Source: Kitagawia praeruptora (taxonomy: Eukaryota > Streptophyta > Magnoliopsida > Apiales > Apiaceae). From it: 64,000 nucleotides of DNA. Positions within the stretch are counted from its first letter, which is position 1. The number at the start of each line of letters is the position of its first letter. Where the stretch lies: the NCBI GenBank assembly GCA_037693485.1, contig CM075354.1, positions 91,385,001 to 91,449,000 of the forward strand, in the 5' to 3' direction. The position numbers and the translations under genes are program-made. Under the pieces are notes generated by a model that searched no databases, was not told the DNA's origin, and saw only the letters and a list, made by a program, of their open reading frames with translations. This document shows positions 43,273-55,412 of the stretch, one piece after another.

Positions 43273-43878
43273 AAGGAAAGAGTGAGAAGCTGAATAGTCA
43301 TTTTAAATATTCAATGTATTGGCGTATACATCTATGCGTATGACTGGTTCTTTCATATTTCCAAGATATTTTTGACAATCTAACAAGATTTTTTTTTATT
43401 GATATTCTTTTCAGGTTAAATTCTAAAATTGCCACGTGGAACTTCATTTAATCTTTGGAATCAGGATGATAGTGATCAGGAAAATGAAAGTGATTTCATC
43501 AGGATTGATGATTATTTTTATTATTTTTATCACATTCAGAGTTGTGATTATCTTGGTGAAAAAAATCACATTAGAAAATGAAGCTGATCAGTATTGATTT
43601 TATTTTGATTTTACCCTGATTTATTTAATTGAAATCAATTTTGGATTTTATTTTCCAAAAATCGTGGGTAAACTGTTTTTTTCAGGGACTGACACCTGTC
43701 AACCTACGTGTCAACGTGGGTTAGTGGGTCTGAAGGATTTTTGAATATATCTTTATTTTGAGACTCTGATTGTTTATTGCTAACTTCTAATTCGTATTTC
43801 CTAAGGCAAAAACATTCATTCAAGTTCTCAAAATCGCTAAACAATTTCAAGATTTCTCAAGTTCATTTCAGATCAAAA

Positions 43879-46800
43879 ATGGCAGCTCAAAGAAGTTTAC
43901 CTAAATCAGTAGCTTTCAAGTTTGGTGACTTTGATTTTATGACTAACAATCATGTTGCAGCAATCACCAGCAAGAAAAGAGTATCAGCTGATTTTCATCC
44001 TGTGATGGATTTTATGGCTATTGTACCTTTGCATTATGCATTAACAACATCTCCAGAAATAAATCAAGCTGCTGTTTCACAAGCTTGGTAGAATGCTGAG
44101 GTAATTGATTCTACTCAGAGTCAATCAGGTAAGATTGTTCTACACTTAGAACAAGATACTTATGATATTACCGAATCTATTGTTAATTCAGTACTTCGCT
44201 TACCTGTTACTGATAATTATGCAAGTAAACCATCTGATGATGATGTAAGAACTATGTTGTCTGCATTAGGTTATAGTGGACCTCTAGACAACGTGAGCCA
44301 GTTAAATAGGTCTTTTCTTAGGAAGGAATGGTCTTTATTCTTTGATCAAATTGCTAAATGTTTTACTGGCAAATGTAGTTCTTTTTAGCAAATTACTTCT
44401 GTTACTTTATATATTGCTTATAGTTTGCTTTATGACAGAGTAATTAACATTGGTCACATTATCTTAAATCAGATGAGTATTAAACTTGGGTCAAGAGATC
44501 AAAACAGGAAAATTGTTTATTATCATAGATTTATGCAAATGTTTATTAACCATTTTATTCCTGATGTTGAAACTAGATTTGGTAGAGAACATTGTGTTTC
44601 TTCTTATGTACAGCAAAGGAGAATTTTCTCTGACATTACAAAGAAGGTCAATGAAAAGAATCTGGATGAAATACCTGCAATTCATTATCCATATCATGTA
44701 TAGGTAATTCTTAAAACTCATCTTCCTACTCTCTACAATTCTTCTTTCTTTTGTGGTGAAATGGCTCAGGAATCTCAATTGGAGGAGAACCCGCTTGTGT
44801 CTACCCAAGTAGCCCAAAACATTATAGTCTCTGAAACAATTCAAGAACCAAGTTTTGATTCACAGCCTATTGTTTCAAAGAAACCAACCTCTGGTGTTTC
44901 TCAAAAAATATCAGTTGCAAGGAAGAGAAGATTTGTTGTGTCAAGTAGTAGTAGTTCTAGTGAAGATGATGATAATATGTCTCTTGCTGAGAGAAAAGAA
45001 TTGAAGGCTGCAATTCGACTTTCAAAGATAGGACAAAGAGATGAAGCACCTAGTCACAGCCAGGCTGCAGTCTCTCAAAAGGCTATAGTACTTAAAAAGG
45101 GAAAACAGTTACTGGATACTGTCTCTCAAAAGACTGTGTCTATTGAAAAAGGATCTCATCCCAAGATCAATTCTGTGTCTACACCTCTTGAGTCTTCTCG
45201 GGATAAATCTTTTGCTCACTATACTAGGAGAACAAGGAGATAGATTCATTTGTCACCTACACACACAGAGTCTAGTCCAACTAATATCATGCAGGTCTCT
45301 ACAAATGAAGCTACAATCAAGTCAGCAAATGACTATAGAGATCTGGATATTGATTCTTCATGGAAAACTACATTATCATACAGACTGGCTATGGGAGTTA
45401 TTTCTATCAAAGTGAAGCTATCCAGGCCTGTTTTAGATTTTCTGGTTGAAAGAGTACCAAAACTTTTATTTCCAGACGAATATGGACTTCTACATCTAAG
45501 ACTTGACTTAATGAAGATGTATTTCTATGTAACTGTCAGAAGACAATTAGTCAAGAAATTTGGACTCTCGAAGCATGTTGCACTTCAATCACTTTATGCA
45601 TATTTATTTGACAAGGATGTCATTATTGAAGATGCTTCAGCTCAAGGTGAACAACTGGAGGAAGTAGATAGAGGAATGCAGTCAACAGAAGATACTATTG
45701 CACTAGTGGTGGATAGTAGAAAAGATCAGATCACAGTCACTACAACACAAGAACCATCTAGTCAGAGGTTGGATGACTCAAGAGCTGTGATAGCTGATGT
45801 TGAAAGGTCTTCTGTGATGACTGAAATTGCACGTGAGAAACCCTATGATATGGGAGGAATAACTTTGACTAATTTTCTTGAAGATCAAACAAATATTATT
45901 CAGTCAGAGTCTATCTACCTTGAGGGTGTGTCTCAGCAAACAACACTTAAAGACGGTGACATACTAACTAGGGTGTCTAATGAAGTATTACTGAAGACAT
46001 CAGAGTCTAGTAGAGAACCTGAAAGTGGTATACTGGAGCCTGTAGTTTCTGAAAGGAAAGAAGATGTTTGTAAGGGTTCAGAGACTATAGCAGCTCACTC
46101 CTTGGAGAAAACCTCAAGCCCCTTGCCAAATGAGGAACCCTCTGTCCATGTGAGTTTAGGTATAAAAACTTCTTCTAAACTCTATTTTTCTGTAGGTCAT
46201 GAGAGCACTTATCCAAATTTGAGTGATACACTTGAAAAGATGGATATTGATCCATAATCAGAGAGGCTGGCTCCTGACCAGGCAAAAGGAGAGGTAGAAA
46301 GAGTGTTGACTTTAGATAGTCAAAGTGAGAATGAGGGTATGGATGATCAACTCCATAGAGAGGGAGAGAAAATTAGGAAACCACCATTGTTTGATTTCTG
46401 GGATCAGGTTTTTCCTAAATCTTGGTCTAACAATCTTGGTATGGATGCTGGTACTTATTCTTTTATCAAGATATATGAGAAGAATTACTTAGCAAAGCAC
46501 AATTCAAAGCCAGAAGTTACAGCTCAGAAGCAAAAAGAAAGGCTTGCAGGAATTATAAACAGAAGAGGTGAAAGGCTAAGACAAACTTCTACAACATCAG
46601 TACCAGAAGATATTCCTAATGATCCTAGTATTTCTTTGTTTGTACTACCAATATCAGCAAGAATTGAGACATCAACAGTATCTGATCAATCTAAGGAGGA
46701 GTCAGGATTTGTAGATGTTAGTACACAGAATACTGGTGAATGACAAGATGATCATATTGCAGCTTCAGATCAGAAAGATGAAGATGTTTGTCACTCTAAT

Positions 46801-47199
46801 CGAGTTTTATTACTTGAATATCATTCTACACAGGCAACTTCTTCTACAAGACTTGAATATGAAGATATTCCAAACACTTCCAACATTGAAGTCAATTCTG
46901 AAGTTCTACAAGACATTCAGAAATCTCAAGTTAAAATTCAATCAAGACTTCAAACACTTGAAGATAACCAAGTCACTATTAAGGAAAATCAAGCAGTTCT
47001 GATGAATCTCATTTGTTATGTTACTGAATCTCTTGGAATTAATGTTACTGATGTCAAAAAGGGGGAGATAAAAACAATTCAAAGGCAACAGACTGGCGGA
47101 GGCGATAAACAGACTAGGAGAAATAAAAGAAGAACTAAGGATGACAGAGGTGAATCTTATCAGAGAAGTGGTAAAGGAAAAGAAACATCAAATAGTTGA
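43879..47199 (+). pseudogene. el2 post-pol ('envelope-like') ORF, with stops
   Basis: A single frame of about 1107 codons from MAAQRSLPKSVAF, interrupted only by stop codons (44089, about 44386, 44701, 45241, 46255, 46741) and ending at TGA 47197-47199. The N-terminal domain (to about codon 275) matches el1 and el3: YSGPL, LRKEWSLFFD, IVYYHRFMQMFINHF. A Ser/Lys-rich part follows (SSSSSSSEDDDN), then a second conserved-looking block (about 45370-45630: WKTTLSYRLAMG, RLDLMKMYFYV, DKDVIIEDAS), also echoed in el1 by VIVEDAS. Near the end is a coiled coil (IQSRLQTLEDNQ) and a Lys/Arg-rich tail. No clear membrane segments, so the envelope label is weak. The CACTA element inserted 15 bp after its end. 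Confidence 0.72.
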
Positions 47200-47233
47200 A
47201 TTCTTTCTTCTAAGCACTACAAGAAAACAGTTA

Positions 47234-47370
47234 ATAGACATCACCCCTTTAACATCAGTTGCATTTTTGACCGATGTTAAAGGTATGTTTTACATCGGTT
47301 TCTCAATAACTGATGTTAAAGCATGTTTTAGACATCAGTTGCACTTTAAACCGATGTCTCAACCACTTTT
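47234..47370. repeat. CACTA left subterminal repeat array
   Basis: Several copies in both orientations of a word close to ACATCGGTT/AACCGATGT, some as ACATCAGTT. In En/Spm elements such subterminal words bind the TNPA protein; that role here is inferred. Confidence 0.8.
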
Positions 47371-48619
47371 TAAAAAAAATAAAAAAAACACGCGGAAGCA
47401 GGTTTTCCCTCTATTACTTAGAAAATTGCCCATTTCTTTTTTCATTTCCCCCCCCTTAGAAACATTTCATCTCTCCCGCTATCTCTGCTAAAACATTTCC
47501 CCCGCTCCTTTCATCACTCATTTCCCCGCTCATCTCACCCATTCCATCTCACTCAAACTAATTCACTTACAAACTAGCTACTTTGAAGAACCCTAGTTAG
47601 TTTACAACCCCCAAATTCAAACCCAATTAGGTCGAACCCAATTAGCTTACAAGCCCCCAAATTCAAAACCCAATTAGGTCGAACCAATTAGCTTTCGATT
47701 CTGTTAATTGGTTAAATCCGCTCAATACCCTTATCTATCTCGAATAATCCACTCAAATTAGTAAGTATTTTACTTACTTTTGTTTGAACATTCAAATTTT
47801 GGTTTTTAATTTAAGTTTTTTTGACAGATCTGTTGATTCTTAAGCTTGGGTCATCTCCAAAAGTAAGTGATTGTTCATATTTACTGTAATAGATGTATGC
47901 ATGCCTATTTTTCTTGTAATTTTTGTTTATAATGTTATAGATTGTTCAGATCTGTTAATGTCTGCATGTTGTTTGTAGGGCTTAGCTGTGTTTGTTTGGA
48001 CTCAGCTTTTGTTCTTGTTTAGACTCAGATTTTGTTCTTGTTTGGCTCAGATTTTGTAAGTCTCTAATTTCTCTTTTTGTGTTTTTATTTATTTGCTTTG
48101 TTGTTTGTACATGAATATAGATGTATGCATGTCTATTTTTCTTTTTAATAAATGATAAATGTGCATTTTTGGGATTTTGCATACTTGTTTGACAACTGAT
48201 AATTATATGTAATTCATATGGAGTTTGTTTGAAGTGATATTGTTTTAATAATTATATGCAATTCATATGGAGTTTGTTGTTTGAAGTGATTTTGCATACT
48301 TGTTTGACAACTGATAATTATATGCAATTGATATTGTTTTCTGGTTCTGCTTTTGAACACATATAAAGAGGTGCTCTGTTTGTTCCTCTATTTTTCAAGC
48401 TTAATTAACCTCATATTACTTGTTTGATGCACCTTGTGAATAATTCCGTGTATGTTCACTTAGGCTTTAGGGTTTTATAAAAGACACGGTTCCTAATTAA
48501 AAAGGAACATAATTACATAATTTATATAAGATCTATAACTAGTGAATAATATCAATTAAATAAATATAAATACAATAAGCCTTAATTAGAATAATTTAAC
48601 GTACTATTTCAATTTAAGT

Positions 48620-48656
<37 letters not shown>

Positions 48657-48822
48657 AATAAATTATTACTAAGTTGTCTATTTATATAAATTCCTGAAAA
48701 ACATAATATGCGACAGAAATGAACATAATGTAAGAGATATTTAGGGAACTCGTGTGTGCACTTAAAAAATTTTCTACCATTTGATATCGGAAATTGTAGG
48801 TAGGCTATAGCTGTTGCAAAAT
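47371..48822. other. CACTA 5' non-coding region
   Basis: Probably leader and intron of the element transcript. The CT-rich part (47395-47560) is followed by AT-rich DNA. A 34-bp stretch containing GCATACTTGTTTGACAACTG repeats exactly 115 bp apart (48176 and 48291). A TA run lies at about 48623-48654. No coding frame is supported. Confidence 0.55.
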
Positions 48823-49728
48823 ATGGATAAGTCGTGGATTTCAGCGAATAGAGAAACATTAGAATATGAAGTTGGTGTTGAGAAGTTCTTGATGTATGCC
48901 GAACAAAATTGCGAAGATCCTAAGAAAATACCCTGTCCTTGTGCACGATGCGTTAATTTCAAGAAATTTTCAATAAAAATAATTAGAGGACATTTGTATG
49001 AAAAAGGTTTTTGTTTGGGGTACACCAATTGGATTTGGCATGGGGAGAAGACTACTAGAGGGGATAGTAAATTACCGACTTCCTTTTCTGCTTCTTCCGC
49101 CTCTTCTGCTTCCGCCTCTTCTTCAGAAGACCATATTCCTGATGCTGAATCGGGAATGCCTAATGTTTGTGAAGCAGCCTATGAGGATTTAGACAAAGCG
49201 ACATATGACTTCAAGAGGTTCGTGGAGGATGCTGAACAACCTCTGTATGAGGGAAGTGATTCCACTAAACTAGATTCAATGCTAAAACTGCATAACTGGA
49301 AAGCGAGATTTGGTATTAGTGATAATGCTTTTACCGAATTACTTAGTTCTGTTGGGTCCTTACTTCCTAAAGATAATGTCTTGCTGATTACTTCTTACGA
49401 AACAAAGAAAACTTTATCTAACTTGGGCCTCGAATATACAAAAATCCATGCTTGCCCCAACGAATGCATTCTGTATTGGGGTGTAAATGTCGATGCTACC
49501 GAGTGCCCCAAGTGTCGTGTATCTCGGTGGAAGAAAGGGAAGGATGGTAAGCCGATGATTGACATTCCGGCCAAAGTTATGTGGTATTTCCCAATCATTC
49601 CCAGATTTAAACGACTGTTTAAATCTTCCTCTACCGCGAAATTGATGACTTGGCATGTTGAGCAAAGAGTTGAAGATGGACTTCAACATGTCGAGACTAT
49701 CACGAGATTTACAACGACGATGATTTAG
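48823..49728 (+). pseudogene. Truncated CACTA TNP2-type transposase
   Basis: Start MDKSWISANRETLEYEVGVE is the N-terminal transposase-associated domain of plant CACTA TNP2 proteins, with the zinc-like CPCARCVNFK and HLYEKGF. The next part has FRLLSSVGSLLP-like sequence and the zinc-ribbon motif CPNECILYW ... ATECPKCRVSRWK. It reaches PIIPRFKRLF and LMTWHVEQRVEDG, then loses the frame and stops at 49728. The catalytic core, normally several hundred residues more, is missing; DNA to 50227 is AT-rich and non-coding. Full TNP2 cuts the element ends; this one cannot. Residue positions: associated domain about 1-75, zinc ribbon about 210-245. Confidence 0.88.
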
Positions 49729-50227
49729 GAGACACTATAATGGAAAATCCTCCATTCTGCTCTAAAATCCCAACAGTCGATGTTTCTCCTGATGGAGATG
49801 ATGATCCTAGTCTTGGAAATCAAAGATCGAATGTTGAGGGAATTTGGATTAAAAAGTGATTCGTTCTTTGTAACATTATATTTTATGTTGTCCCACTCTT
49901 TGTCTACGTACTGTGTAATTTAAATTTGAATTTGTGTTAGCTTTGAGGACATTTTCTGTAATATTAAGGATGCATGATTCTAGGTTTTAATTTCATTTTT
50001 TAATGCAATATTTTACTGTGAATTATGATCTGCAATAGTGTACGATGAATTTTAATTATGCATTTATATTTTAATTTACTGTGAATTTTGATCTGCACCA
50101 TTATACGACAGATTCACTGTGTGTTTAAAATATGCATTTATATTTTAATTTACTATTTTTTTATCTGCAATTTTAATTAAGCACTTATATTTCAGGAATT
50201 TGTAGAAAGTATAAGGAGTTACAAGGA
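49729..50227 (+). other. CACTA intergenic segment
   Basis: AT-rich, no coding frame beyond a short possible TNP2 tail remnant (to 49859). TTTAATTTACTGTGAATT is repeated near 50073 with related copies, probably low-complexity drift. It includes the leader of the second gene. Confidence 0.45.
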
Positions 50228-53161
50228 ATGGCAAAGAAGCAGAAGAAATGCGAAAAACAATCGGGAAAGACACTTAAGAGGCATGCAGATGGTGCAGTCC
50301 CTCCCATCATAAACACTGAAGAAAAGCAGCAGGTGGAGGTGAAAGCATTGAAAGGTCAAGGAGAAAACTCTAAAAACTCTACAAAAGCTACCTCCCCCAC
50401 CCCTGTAGACTCAAACACGGGCACAGTTACTAGTACCGAATCTGCAAAAAAGAGATCAGTGCGAGGTGTTTGTGCAATGCACAAAGTTGCCATTAAGAAA
50501 GCACAAGGGAAGAAGTTCAAAATCAGGTACAATCGTAGTGGTGTTCCTATTGGAGATACTAGACGCAGGTTGCAGTCCTATGTAGGCATGCTAGCCAGGA
50601 CAATGGCACCAATCGATGTACCATCATGGCCAAAAGTGGATGATGATTTAAAAGCAAAAATATTGAGTGATGTTCAGGTAGAATTAAAATTTGTTTTTAT
50701 TTTTGAATTCTAGCATATGACCATTTAAAAATGTTAGAAATGGTAGAATAATTGATTTTCCTCTGTTTTTCCTTCAGGGTACGTTCATAGTGGAACCGGA
50801 AAGTGAGCATTATATTTTGATGTCTGTTGGTGCAAAGTGGAGACAGTTCAAGTCCAAGTTAACTAGTGATTATGTGATGCCTTTTATTGGTCAAAAGAAA
50901 AAGCTAGCGAAGCCCCCGAAGAAGTATGCTTATGTTGGTAAGGAGGCATGGAAAAGATTTGTTGCAATCAGGAGCACCGATGATTGGAAGGTATGCGTTA
51001 TAGGGTATATGAAGTATGATGCGGGAACTTTGAATAATTTTATGCATACTGATTCAAAGATTTAATTTTATGCAGTCACTTAATAAAGACCAAAGTGAGA
51101 GAGCGAGTCAGCAAAAATATCCCCACAAGATGTCAAGGAAAGGATATGTTGGTGTGTTAGAGGAGGAAGTATGCATTTATACAAAAAATTAATAATATTT
51201 TTTCAAGCATTTTCATTTGTTAAGTGCCTGGTGACAATTTTTTTGTTTAATTCTTTTTGGTAGGAGGCGGCAGGACGGATGGATCCCGAGGAAGATCCTG
51301 ATCGGGCAATTTTATGGAAAATTGGTCGTATGAAAGATAATGAGGATAATGAAGAACTGGCTGAGATATATGGCAGAATTGTAAGTTTTTTTTTCCTTTT
51401 TTACTTTATTATTTCACGTCGAATTTAAGAGCAGTCCATAATTTGAGTCATGCGTTAACAGGATGATTTGCTCGAAAAGAAGAGTACGGGTGAATTTGTT
51501 CCTAGCGGAATGAATGATGTGCTGAGTACTACATTGCAAACACCTGAGCATTCAGGTAGGGTAAGGGGAGTTGGAAGCTTCATAAGTCCATCAAAATACT
51601 TCACCATGCCAAAAAAGAGAAAAAACCAAAGTTCTTCAGCTGAAAAAGAGACGAAGGATGAGCTTGAAAAAACAAAGGCTGAGCTTGAAAGAACAAAGAC
51701 CGAATTTTCATCACAGATTAACGAGTTTAAGGCCATGATGGCAAGTCTTCAATCACCAAATTTATCTGACAAAGCAAGTTGTCGAGTAGAACAACTTGAT
51801 GAATTGATGGCCAACAATGAGGATGATGATATTTTTATTGCACCTGATCCCGCACGCCCCCCTTCTCCACCTGGAAACAAGGTAAAACAATTACGCACAC
51901 ACACACAGATATATAAATACAAGTCAAGGTTTTAATGGGATATGGTTTGTGATGACGGATACTTACAATTTAACGCATATATCTAGGGTCCAAGAAAATT
52001 TGAGCTGGCAGTTGATAACATAGACAATAAGGTAGCTTTTGGTAGGGTTGTACCTGAAGGAGACGCGGGTATGTCGGTACATGGAATGCCTCTGCAACCG
52101 GGACATGTTCGTGTCTCGGTGGATGGAGTCATCAAGGGAGATGCCTTGGTTCCGGTGCCCGTAGTTGGTGAAATTGAGACCGTCCGCCAAGCTTTTGGGT
52201 TTTATTTAGCGTGGCCTCAGGACATGATCTCCTTCACCCCGACAACTGCTAAGGCATGTAGAGATAATTAAGGAAACTTTACAGTTGACTTGAATAATAT
52301 GTAGATGAACTTGCATAATAACAATTATATTTAGATATCATTTTATTGTTTATTTGCAGAAAATGAAAAATGAAGTTCAGTCCAAAAAGAAGCCAAAAAA
52401 TGAATTGGACAGGCTGCATGACATGTTTGCAAATGTGAATCCCGATAAAAAAGTTCCTCATCACTTTAAGTTGTTGTACAAGCATGCTGTTACCTTTATG
52501 GCAGAGAAAGGAGATTCCATTCAGATTGATTGTGATGAAAATGTGTTTGGAGTGGCAAAAACTCTATACGTGTTGCATGAGAATATAATAGATTTGTTGA
52601 AGTTTGGAATGATTGGCGGGGCCGTTATATCAACTTACATGGCGTAATTTTTCCCCTTTTGTCTCAAATTTTTCTATACGTGTTGCATCAGTTTGTAAGT
52701 GACTTCAAAATGTTTATATTTAATATGTAGGTATTTGTCTATTCATGTGGTTGCTGAAAGGAAGTTGGATATGTTTTGCATTTGCTGATCCTGGAGTCAC
52801 TTACAAATTGAATGATGATTCTGAAGTTTACATTGTTAGTACGCTGATGGCTGCACCTTCTCGGATATTATTCTTGCCTCATAATGAATAGTAAGCCTAT
52901 CTATCTAGTGTTTATACTTTATAGTATTTGTGGTAGTTGTGGTAGTATTTACAGTTAAGACTAGTATTTGTGGTAGTTGTAACTTTATATAATAATTTTA
53001 AAATCTAACAACTGATTATTTTATCATATAAAAACAGCTATCATTGGATTTTGGTATTGATTTGGGAATCTGAAATTTTCATTCTCAATCCATTGCATTC
53101 CAACAAGTTTGAAGCGCTAGAAGCAACATTAGTACGGTAATACTTTTTGATCCTCTGATTT

Positions 53162-53210
<49 letters not shown>

Positions 53211-53724
53211 TTGTAGATTTCTCGGGTTCAATACTATTCTTAATTAATACTCTTCTACAGAGCTGTCCGATCTTACAATGCTCAAATCGGACATGTAAAC
53301 AAAAATCCTAAGGTTAAATATCTTCTGGTTAGTATTCTGCGCATGCATGCACTTTAACTCTGGTTGTTTATAGTGTATTTCAATAATTTGGTTACACAAA
53401 TAGATGATTTGGTTATTATTGGATTAGGGATCCCCTAAACAACCTGGTGGGACTGAATGTGGGTATGTAGTCATGCGCTACATGAAAGACATAATGGAAG
53501 ACAGGGAAATGGAATTTATGACCAAGGTGTGTGGTTTAATTTTGTGATTTAACATAACCGTAGTTTCTTGGTTTTGGTCAATGCGCATGCAGAATTTTTA
53601 AGATGTTCTACTCTGTTTAATATTCATACAGTGGGCTTCGAAGAATCGGAAGAGTATTTACACAGAGGAGGATCTTGACGTCGTTCGTTGTGAGGCACTT
53701 GATTATATCCAGGGATTTGTGTAA
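50228..53724 (+). pseudogene. CACTA TNPA-like gene with Ulp1-type protease domain
   Basis: Exons deduced from frame and splice signals: 50228-50677, 50778-50990, 51076-51168, 51264-51380, 51462-51881, 51987-52253, 52360-52643, 52731-52890, 53038-53136, 53261-53327, 53428-53526, 53632-53724. The N-terminal part matches the plant En/Spm (Ptta) transposase family: RLQSYVGMLARTMAPIDVP, SVGAKWRQFKSKLTS, KKYAYVGKEAWKRFV, then a coiled coil (KTKAELERTKTE) in exon 5. The C-terminal part is a C48 (Ulp1-like) peptidase domain: His in YHWIL (53041), Asn in ILNPLH at the usual Asp site, Gln in KQPGG and Cys in GTECGYVV (53458). Such fusions are known in plant CACTA elements. Oddities: the intron after 52253 would have a GC donor, and exon 8 appears to carry one extra T in TTTT at 52774-52777. 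Without that it would be nearly intact. Confidence 0.82.
53160..53209. repeat. TA microsatellite
   Basis: A run of about 24 TA units inside an intron of the CACTA TNPA-like gene. Confidence 0.9.
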
Positions 53725-54057
53725 GCATCGACGACCAACTGACCAACTGAATGGCTTTAATTTCAAGCCTTTGTCTGCTGCTATAGTACTGTTTTGTTAA
53801 GTTTTCTAGCTAGTACTGTTAATGTAGTTAATTATGGATATATATATATGGAGTTTGGTGTAACTTGGTGAATGGATGGTTTTTGGTTATTGGTGTAGTA
53901 CGTTGTTAATGAATTATGTGAACGTGGAATTCTGAATGTGGAATTATGAATGTCGTTTTGGTTATTTGTTAAGCTTTAATTTCTAATTATGAATGCGGAA
54001 TTTAGATTTTTATATTATATTGGTATATTTTTGGGCACATAATTATGCAAATATAAC
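53725..54057. other. CACTA 3' non-coding region
   Basis: AT-rich 3' untranslated DNA of the Ulp1-type gene. Nothing else is seen. Confidence 0.5.
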
Positions 54058-54490
54058 ACATCACATTGTTATTAAAAAAACGATGTTAAAATAAAGAACA
54101 GACATCACTTTCGAAAGCAAAACTGATGTTACTGCAAAAACTAGACATCAATTTGATCCTTTAACACATCACCTAGAAACTGATGTCTATTTTGGCTATT
54201 TCATGGATGTATATTACATCGGTTTTTAACCGATGTTGTACAGGGTTTGAGACATCGGTTCTGTATTAACAGCCGATGTTATAAACAACTATTTACATCG
54301 GTTTTGAACCGATGTTATAAGTCTATTAACGGCCGATGTTGTTGATAACTATTTACATCGGTTCAAAACTGATGTTATAAGTCTATTTAACATCGGTCCA
54401 GAACCGATGTAAAACACATGCACATTTAACAACACCCACCTAGACATCGGTTTTTGAAAGTTTTTACAACAGTCCAGAACTGATGTCTAT
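54058..54490. repeat. CACTA right subterminal repeat array
   Basis: At least a dozen ACATCGGTT/AACCGATGT-type words in both orientations, many as head-to-head pairs such as ACATCGGTTTTGAACCGATG. The array is denser and longer than the left one. Confidence 0.88.
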
Positions 54491-54512
54491 TGACTGTTTT
54501 GGCGTAGTGAAG

Positions 54513-54661
54513 TACTGGATACTATGTCTATATCTGAAGAAGGAGGTACTTAACTTCATGATTTTTGAATTCATAAATTCTATTCTGATTGTATTGTTAT
54601 ATGTTTTGACATCAACAACTCAGATTTATGCTTCAGGTTTAAAGCATAAATAGGGGGAGAT
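54513..54661 (+). other. el2 end segment and polypurine tract
   Basis: The rest of el2 after the CACTA insertion. It ends in AATAGGGGGAGAT (54649-54661) directly before the 3' LTR, the plus-strand primer site. Confidence 0.75.
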
Positions 54662-55412
54662 TGTTAAGAATAATTCATGAGTTGTGATGTTAAGAATAGA
54701 ATTTTTCTTATACTTCTTGTATATCCTGATCTTATAAAGGATTTAGCACTTTGTATAGGAGATATGTGTTAGACAGTAGTCTGTAGAATTTTAGTCAGGA
54801 ATGAAAAGTGCATCAAGTACTACATGTCAGGAACTGAGATTGAATCCTGATATGTCAAGTTAAATATTGATTAGGTACTGATGGGATGGTCAGATCCTGA
54901 TGCAAGATGGAATCCTGATATAAGTCGTGTTACTGATGATATCATTATGGATGCTACAGAAATTGGCAAGTGCTATAAAACAGGATCTTTGTTTGAGGAA
55001 CAAGCAAGAAGATTTCATGAAGGAAAGAATTTTCTATTGATGGAAACTATCAACTGGAAGGTAGAAAATTGTCATGTATAGATTATATCTTTCTGTTATT
55101 AGTTGATAGGTAGCATTATAAATACTCTCTCAATATCATTGTAAAGTGAGTAGTACGTGATTTCGAGTTGTGAATGTGCGTAGCTCTGTATAAGGTTTGT
55201 ATTCGAGAGTTCGAAACAAACAGAGAGAGTTTTATTTTGTCAGCAGCTGCTAAAGGTATTTGTACACCTTTGGCAGAGTTTGTATTTGATTTATTTAATA
55301 CAAACAGAATTTGATTCATTCGTTTATTCTTGTTTATCTAATCAAGCAAAAATCAGACACGATTATATAACTTGTATTCAACCCCCCCTTCTACAAGTTA
55401 TTCGAGTTAACA
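54662..55412 (+). repeat. el2 3' LTR (751 bp)
   Basis: Starts TGTTAAGAATAATTC and ends TTCGAGTTAACA, followed by AAATA. It differs from the 5' LTR by scattered substitutions and by the length of the C-tract (seven against ten C, with no CTC). Confidence 0.93.

Larger units (their letters stand above)
42373..43878. other. el2 spacer between pol and post-pol ORF
   Basis: About 1.5 kb without a sense coding region. It contains a cluster of TCAGGAT/ATCCTGA words (about 42436-42600 and 43461-43502), the antisense ORF described separately, and at its end a leader-like CT/A-rich stretch before the ATG at 43879. Confidence 0.6.
47215..54509 (+). mobile_element. CACTA (En/Spm-type) transposon, 7.3 kb
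   Basis: Terminal inverted repeats start CACTACAAGAAAACAG on the left and CACTACGCCAAAACAG on the right (reverse strand), both followed by T(T/C)AATAGACATCA. The 3-bp target duplication is AAG (47212-47214 and 54510-54512). Subterminal arrays of ACATCGGTT/AACCGATGT lie at both ends. It carries a truncated TNP2-type gene and a longer TNPA/Ulp1-type gene, both on the plus strand. It sits inside el2 between the post-pol ORF and the 3' LTR, so it is younger than el2. Confidence 0.95.
35966..55412 (+). mobile_element. el2: Sirevirus-like Copia element split by a CACTA element
   Basis: Full-length Copia element: 5' LTR 35966-36720, 3' LTR 54662-55412, target duplication AAATA (35961-35965 and 55413-55417). 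Removing the nested CACTA element leaves about 12.1 kb. Order: primer-binding site, gag, pol, spacer with antisense ORF, long post-pol ORF, purine tract. gag, pol and the post-pol ORF all carry stop codons, so it is not autonomous now. Confidence 0.93.
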
